A program made the position numbers and the translations under genes. The notes under the pieces are model-generated. The model saw only the letters and a program-made list of their open reading frames with translations, had not been told where the DNA came from and made no database searches. A stretch of 64,000 nt of DNA, taken from the NCBI GenBank assembly GCA_938091335.1, contig CALLJG010000006.1, positions 41,880 through 105,879 on the forward strand, in the 5' to 3' direction. This document shows, piece after piece, positions 60,413 to 64,000 of the stretch (position 1 is its first letter; each line of letters opens with the position of its first letter). Source of the stretch: an uncultured Thermodesulfobacterium sp. (GTDB lineage: Bacteria; Desulfobacterota; Thermodesulfobacteria; Thermodesulfobacteriales; Thermodesulfobacteriaceae).

Positions 60413-61306
60413 ATGAAATCTGAAGAAATCAAGCATTATTTTAGACAACAAATTAAGAAACTTCATCCTGATAAAGGAGGAAGTAAAGAAGAATTTTTAA
60501 GTTTTTTAAAATGGTATAAACAAGTTTCAGAAAATTTAGAAAAAAAGAAAAAAATAGATATAGTAAGTTCTTGGCCTTTAAAAGGTAATTATTTTTTTGG
60601 GATATTAGAGCTAACTGTAGAGGAAATAGCTTTAGGCAAAAATAAAAAATTTCAAGTTCCTGGGGAAGAGTTTATTTGTCCAGATTGTAAGGGTACAGGT
60701 AAAAACCAAAAAGGTAAGATTGAAATGTGTGGTTTTTGTAAAGGGAGTGGTGTAGTAAAAATAATAGATAATAGAAAAAATATTCCCACTTATTTCAATT
60801 GTTCCTATTGTAAAGGATCTGGAACTTTATTTACTCAAACTTGCGAAAAATGTAAAGGAAAAGGAAAAATAAAGTTAGTTAAAGAAATATATATAAGCAT
60901 TCCTTATGGATTAAAAAACGGAGATATTTTATTTCTTCCTAAAGAAGAAACTAATTCTTTCTATGATTTATATTTAGAAATTTCTGTTCTTCCTCATCCT
61001 TATTTTGATTTAAATAATAATAACCTAATTTATAAATGTAGAGTTCCTTTTTGGGAGATAATTCTAAAAAAGGAAATTCTAATTCATACTTTAGAAGGGG
61101 TAGAATGGATTCCATCTAGTTTTTTTACTAAAGGGACACCCATACTGATAAAGGGAAGGGGACCTTTTTTAGAAAATGGGAACAGAGGAGATTTATTAAT
61201 AGATTTTCAAATTTATATCCCTGAAGAAATCCCATTAGAGGCTAAAAAATTAATTTCTCAAGCTGTAGAACTTATTAATTTATCCAAAAAAACCTGCAAA
61301 ATCTAA
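60413..61306 (+). CDS. DnaJ-like cochaperone without G/F linker, end of flagellar operon
   Basis: 297 residues. A short J domain with HPDKGGS (about 20-26) but no Gly/Phe-rich linker, then four zinc-binding repeats CPDCKGTG, CGFCKGSG, CSYCKGSG and CEKCKGKG (about 87-157), and a C-terminal beta domain (about 160-290) of DnaJ type with IPYGLKNGDI and DLLI. Classical DnaJ (about 375 aa) is longer. The gene follows cheR by 3 bp, an unusual place for a chaperone, so it may help fold flagellar or chemotaxis proteins. Its last 27 bp overlap the opposite HNH gene. Confidence 0.85.
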   Translation: MKSEEIKHYFRQQIKKLHPDKGGSKEEFLSFLKWYKQVSENLEKKKKIDIVSSWPLKGNYFFGILELTVEEIALGKNKKFQVPGEEFICPDCKGTGKNQKGKIEMCGFCKGSGVVKIIDNRKNIPTYFNCSYCKGSGTLFTQTCEKCKGKGKIKLVKEIYISIPYGLKNGDILFLPKEETNSFYDLYLEISVLPHPYFDLNNNNLIYKCRVPFWEIILKKEILIHTLEGVEWIPSSFFTKGTPILIKGRGPFLENGNRGDLLIDFQIYIPEEIPLEAKKLISQAVELINLSKKTCKI

Positions 61307-61882
61307 AAACACTTTCCAACTTTCCTTTTTATGTTTAGGAAATTCCTCTAAAATAAGAGCCTGCCATTTAGGAGTTTTGGGTTGTTTAATAAGTTTTAGC
61401 CCTGCTTCTTCAGGAGTTCTATCTCCTTTTTTAAGATTACATTTTTTACAACAAAGAACTACATTAGTCCAAACAGTTTTTCCTCCGCGACTTTTAGGAA
61501 TTACATGATCAATAGTTCTCTCTTTTGGATTTTTCAAAGATTTTCCACAATATTGACAAGTATATTTATCTCTTAAGAGTAAACTTTGTCTTGAAAAAAC
61601 TACTTCAGTTTTTGGAAGACTATCATAAAAGGGCAAATAAATAGCCTCTGGAACTAAAATTGCCACAGAAGGGCTTCTAATTATTTTTACATCTCCATTT
61701 TCATGAAATTTAGTTATTTCAATCCATTCTTCTAAACTATGAGTAGTCCAATTTGAAGTAATTACTTTAGCTGTACCCTTCACTAAATGACAAATAGCTT
61801 TTTGAACTATTGTTATTTGAATAGCTTGATAATATTTATTTAATACCAAAACCTTTTCTTGTAAAATATTTTTATTACTCAT
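61280..61882 (-). CDS. HNH endonuclease
   Basis: 200 residues: an N-terminal domain (about 1-85, VLVLNKYYQAIQITIVQKAICHLVKGTAKVI) found in a widespread HNH group, then the HNH finger: CQYCG (about 110-114), DHVIPKSRGG (about 125-134, catalytic DH) and CCKKCN. Substrate unknown, probably a housekeeping or stress-linked DNA/RNA nuclease. Followed upstream on the same strand by the RAM protein (3 bp gap). Confidence 0.88.
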   Translation of the reverse strand: MSNKNILQEKVLVLNKYYQAIQITIVQKAICHLVKGTAKVITSNWTTHSLEEWIEITKFHENGDVKIIRSPSVAILVPEAIYLPFYDSLPKTEVVFSRQSLLLRDKYTCQYCGKSLKNPKERTIDHVIPKSRGGKTVWTNVVLCCKKCNLKKGDRTPEEAGLKLIKQPKTPKWQALILEEFPKHKKESWKVFLDFAGFFG

Positions 61883-61885
61883 TTT

Positions 61886-62119
61886 TTATTCTACTACAGG
61901 GCAGGTCATAGTATGGTATATAGCGGAAATATTTTGCAATCTATTAAGCAAAATTTCAGAAATATCTTCATAGTTAGGAACTTCAATTTCTATTATTATA
62001 TCATAAGGCCCCATAATTATATCTATTTTTTTAACTTCAGGAATTTTTTTAAGTTCTTCAACTACTTTTTGAGTTTTCCCAATTTGTGTATTTATTAAAA
62101 CATATGCCCTAATAGACAT
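61886..62119 (-). CDS. Lrp/AsnC RAM-domain protein without DNA-binding domain
   Basis: 77 residues, a stand-alone ligand-binding domain of the Lrp/AsnC (RAM) type: AYVLINTQIGKTQKVVEELKKIP followed by GPYDIIIEIEVPN (about 37-49) and HTMTCPVVE at the end. The helix-turn-helix of true Lrp is absent, so it probably senses a small molecule (an amino acid or similar) for another protein. 18 bp from the MetE-core gene and 3 bp from the HNH gene. Confidence 0.88.
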   Translation of the reverse strand: MSIRAYVLINTQIGKTQKVVEELKKIPEVKKIDIIMGPYDIIIEIEVPNYEDISEILLNRLQNISAIYHTMTCPVVE

Positions 62120-62137
62120 TTCTTATTTCCTCCCATT

Positions 62138-63181
62138 TTAAAAATTATTTTTAAAATCTTTTAACCATTTTAATACTTTAAAAGCAAATTCTTCAGAAAG
62201 ACTACCAAGACCACAAGCAGGAGTAAATAAACTTTTTTTAAGAATAAAATCTTTAGAAACCTGTAAGAAATCAGAAAGATAAATAAGTTGGGTTTCAAAT
62301 CTCTGTATAATATCCTTTAAAGTTAAGTTTTTTAAAATTTCACTATCTGTAGGAATCACCCCCCAGGCTAAATACTTATTTTCTTTTTCTATAAAAGCTT
62401 TTAATTGGTTTTTATAAATTATTAATTTATCGTAAAAATTAAAACTGTCAAAACTGAGAATATTAATTTGAGACTCCAATACAATATCCCAAGAAGTATT
62501 TGCACATATATGAATTCCCGTAAGGACTTCAAAATTTTGTTGTAAAGGAATTACAATTTCATTAAGCATTGAAATTATTATATCCTTAGAGATGGTGATA
62601 AAAGAGGAAGATCCAAAACCAGCCAAACCTGGTTCATCTAAAAAAATAATTTTGGTAGCAAATTTATTAAAATCTAAAGCTTGAGATAATGCTTTTAGTG
62701 TTACAAATTTAACTATAATGTCTCGCAGATCATTTTTATATATAAGAATTTCCCCATTTTGCGTTTTTAAAGAAGTTGCTAAAGTAAAAGGACCTGTAAC
62801 TTGTCCCTTTACTTGAGAGAGACGTAATCTTTCAGCTTTTTCTAAAAATATTTGATAAGAATTAGCAAACTCTTTGGAAAGAGAAAAATTTCTAAGAATT
62901 TTCCAGTTTTTGTTTTCTATAATTTCAATATAGTTTTCATAGAATTGTAATAATTCTTCTTCAAATCTTGGATGAGTAAGATCAATCAATTTTTTATTTA
63001 TATCAAAACCAGGAAGCCCTTCAGTAAATTGAATAATCATTTCCTCATTTTTAAATTTGGGAAGTTGTGGCCAAGCTGGAATATCAAAATAACGTAAAAC
63101 TAAATCAACAGCTTTCTCAGGATCAGTAAAAGGTAAGCTTCCAATATGAGTAGTTTTAAGAGAAAGGGACAGATTTAACAT
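62138..63181 (-). CDS. MetE-core (cobalamin-independent methionine synthase II-like) protein
   Basis: 347 residues, a TIM-barrel of the MetE C-terminal type (COG0620). TTHIGSLPF (about 10-18) starts it, HICANTSW (about 219-226) carries the H-x-C zinc ligands, FLDEPGL (about 180-186) is the substrate-side E/D pair, and ACGLGS (about 321-326) gives the last Cys ligand. The N-terminal domain of full MetE is missing, as in archaeal core MetE. These use methylcobamide or other methyl donors to make methionine, or demethylate other substrates. The neighbours on both sides are RAM/GYD sensing domains. Confidence 0.85.
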   Translation of the reverse strand: MLNLSLSLKTTHIGSLPFTDPEKAVDLVLRYFDIPAWPQLPKFKNEEMIIQFTEGLPGFDINKKLIDLTHPRFEEELLQFYENYIEIIENKNWKILRNFSLSKEFANSYQIFLEKAERLRLSQVKGQVTGPFTLATSLKTQNGEILIYKNDLRDIIVKFVTLKALSQALDFNKFATKIIFLDEPGLAGFGSSSFITISKDIIISMLNEIVIPLQQNFEVLTGIHICANTSWDIVLESQINILSFDSFNFYDKLIIYKNQLKAFIEKENKYLAWGVIPTDSEILKNLTLKDIIQRFETQLIYLSDFLQVSKDFILKKSLFTPACGLGSLSEEFAFKVLKWLKDFKNNF

Positions 63182-63199
63182 TTATAAAAATTTTTATTT

Positions 63200-63487
63200 T
63201 TAATCCTTTATTAGTTCAACAAAATTTTCCACTTTAACAGCAGGAAGACTCATTAACTTTACTGTTCCTCTTGATCCAAGTTCTACTGACATCTTCATTA
63301 CAGTTTCATTATTTGGAGCCTCAATAATAGTTACAAAATCATAAGGCCCAAGTACCGCAAATTGTTCTATTACCTTAATTCCCATAGCTTCAATTTCTTT
63401 ATTAACTTCCATTATTCTGTGAGGCTTTTCTTTAACAGTTTCTAATCCTTCATCTGTTAAAGTACTTAAGATTACATAATAAGGCAT
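63200..63487 (-). CDS. GYD-domain protein
   Basis: 95 residues matching the GYD family (PF08734), a dimeric ferredoxin-like fold: MPYYVILSTLTDEGLETVKEKPHRI at the start, LGPYDFVTIIEAPN (about 46-59) and the terminal RGTVKLMSLPAV. Function unknown. An AAAGGGGGG stretch precedes the ATG, and it is 18 bp from the MetE-core gene, which it starts the operon of. Confidence 0.9.
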   Translation of the reverse strand: MPYYVILSTLTDEGLETVKEKPHRIMEVNKEIEAMGIKVIEQFAVLGPYDFVTIIEAPNNETVMKMSVELGSRGTVKLMSLPAVKVENFVELIKD

Positions 63488-63517
63488 TTCTATCCCCCCT
63501 TTTGAAATGTTTTATTA

Positions 63518-63546
63518 ATTTTATAAAATAAAATTCATTTTGACAA
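63518..63546 (-). promoter_or_regulatory. Candidate promoter of the GYD-metE-RAM-HNH operon
   Basis: Minus strand TTGTCA (63541-63546), 17-bp spacer, TAAAAT (63518-63523), about 30 nt from the GYD start, with the ribosome-binding site in between. The same bases provide TTGACA on the plus strand. Confidence 0.42.
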
Positions 63547-63569
63547 TAATTAATTAATAAAATTTAGAG

Positions 63570-63597
63570 TTGTTAATTTTGGAAGTTAGATTAAAAT
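63570..63597 (+). promoter_or_regulatory. Candidate promoter of tRNA-Arg
   Basis: TTGTTA (63570-63575), 16-bp spacer, TAAAAT (63592-63597), with tRNA start at 63613, 15 nt after. A second possible -35, TTGACA at 63540-63545, pairs less well with TTTAGA at 63563. Confidence 0.35.
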
Positions 63598-63612
63598 TTT
63601 TTATTTAAAAAA

Positions 63613-63686
63613 GCCCCTGTAGCTCAGGAGGACAGAGCGCGAGATTCCTAATCTCGAGGCCGCAGGTTCGAATCCTGCCAGGGGCA
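63613..63686 (+). tRNA. tRNA-Arg (anticodon CCT)
   Basis: 74 nt with acceptor GCCCCTG/CAGGGGC and discriminator A. D-arm GCTC/GAGC, anticodon stem CGAGA/TCTCG with the loop TTCCTAA, so anticodon CCT, and T-arm GCAGG/CCTGC with TTCGAAT. Reads AGG. No encoded CCA. Its 3' end is a frequent integration target in other bacteria; no integrase is present here. Confidence 0.95.
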
Positions 63687-63883
63687 TTCCATATTTATTT
63701 CATTTAGTTTCATATTCATCTAACTAGTCTCAAAAGTAAGATAAATTGAGAGATCTAAAGTTTATTTTAGTCTCCCTGTTATTTATAATGTGCTTAGTCT
63801 GATTTACTTGAGCTGCTTAAATAAAATTGCTGTAATCTATTCCCGGAAAGGAGAATTGGATAAAAGCTTTTGAATATTATGAG
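63687..63883. other. Non-coding stretch after tRNA-Arg
   Basis: About 200 bp with many stops in all frames and no conserved gene. No repeat of the tRNA 3' end, no terminator hairpin with a T-run and no transposon end was found. AAAGGAG at 63847-63853 is a possible ribosome-binding site for the following edge ORF. Confidence 0.4.
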
Positions 63884-64000
63884 ATGAGTTTGAGTTTAAA
63901 GTCTGATAAAAAAAGAGAATCCAAAAGACCGGAGACAAATATTGGGAGACATAGCAATAAGTTATTTTTTGAAAAAGCTTACAAACTTTATAGTTCTATT
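63884..64000 (+). CDS. Possible partial ORF leaving the window
   Basis: From ATG 63884 there are 39 open codons to the window end, with the frame already open from 63836 after a TAA. The product begins MSLSLKSDKKRESKRPETN and is basic. It has no recognised family. Because it is cut by the edge, neither its start nor its reality can be decided. Confidence 0.28.
   Translation, partial: MSLSLKSDKKRESKRPETNIGRHSNKLFFEKAYKLYSSI

Noticed and set aside
1..64000. CRISPR arrays, insertion sequences or prophage
   Set aside because: No regularly spaced direct repeats, transposase or phage structural genes were found.

Overview
The window is AT-rich (about 30% GC by eye) and very densely coded. It comes from a motile, Gram-negative-type bacterium. 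Gene content points to a thermophile of the Thermodesulfobacteriota type: a deltaproteobacteria-like housekeeping set (HflX with a long N-terminal extension, RpoH, TilS, FapA, a PlsY/CdaA/GlmM block) combined with a flagellin whose N-terminus, as I recall it, resembles that of Aquifex. This lineage is inferred from protein character, not proven. Typical genes overlap by ATGA or TAATG, most start codons are ATG, and I found no insertion sequence, CRISPR array or prophage.

Left part, 1-9230: the 3' end of gap, then nusB-cmk-HNH-glmS-DUF6485-rsfS on the plus strand. rsfS runs 89 bp into the oppositely oriented hflX. A minus-strand TrmH-type methyltransferase is divergent from an SfsA/GIY-YIG fusion gene, which is followed by a nucleosidase-like gene and a J-domain gene.

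9227-22821 is one long minus-strand superoperon, read from rplU: rplU-rpmA-plsY-fapA-orphan-tilS-ftsH-folP-cdaA-ybbR-glmM-43-aa CxxC peptide-4Fe4S membrane protein-RlmI-like methyltransferase-radical SAM protein. It links ribosome and tRNA maturation, phospholipid and folate synthesis, c-di-AMP and UDP-GlcNAc supply. The glmS and glmM products are consecutive steps of the UDP-GlcNAc pathway.

23021-33431 holds mfd, a PilZ protein and a PcrA/UvrD helicase with the RNA-polymerase-binding C-terminal module, then two orphans and two tandem CorC-type membrane proteins. 33421-37734 (minus) is a tRNA-Met/tRNA-Cys/queD/queE/rpoH/TPR/lipoprotein unit in which queD starts 8 nt after the tRNA-Cys.

37852-46130 holds flagellin behind a very good sigma-28 promoter and followed by the only strong intrinsic terminator seen. 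It is followed by a SapC-like protein, a GT9/zinc-ribbon/methyltransferase fusion, an EhaR-like HAD protein, two membrane-associated proteases, a macrodomain protein and an alkyltransferase.

46227-61306 is a 20-gene flagellar/chemotaxis operon: fliL-M-N-O-P-Q-R-flhB-A-F-G-fliA-cheY, then a FliL-like, a DUF2802-like and a FliK-like gene, then cheY2-cheB-cheR and a divergent DnaJ. Its FliA would drive the flagellin promoter about 17 kb away. The right end has an HNH nuclease, a RAM-domain protein, a MetE-core protein and a GYD protein on the minus strand, then a tRNA-Arg(CCU) and a mostly silent edge region with a short ORF leaving the window.

The points that most deserve follow-up are the SfsA/GIY-YIG fusion, the antisense-overlapping ribosome factors, the 3'-overlap of nearly all convergent genes, tRNA-driven queD, the apparent leaderless promoters, the CxxC micropeptide, the GT9-methyltransferase fusion by the flagellin gene, the FlhB NPIH and FlhF G-motif variants, and the RAM/GYD pair flanking a MetE core.
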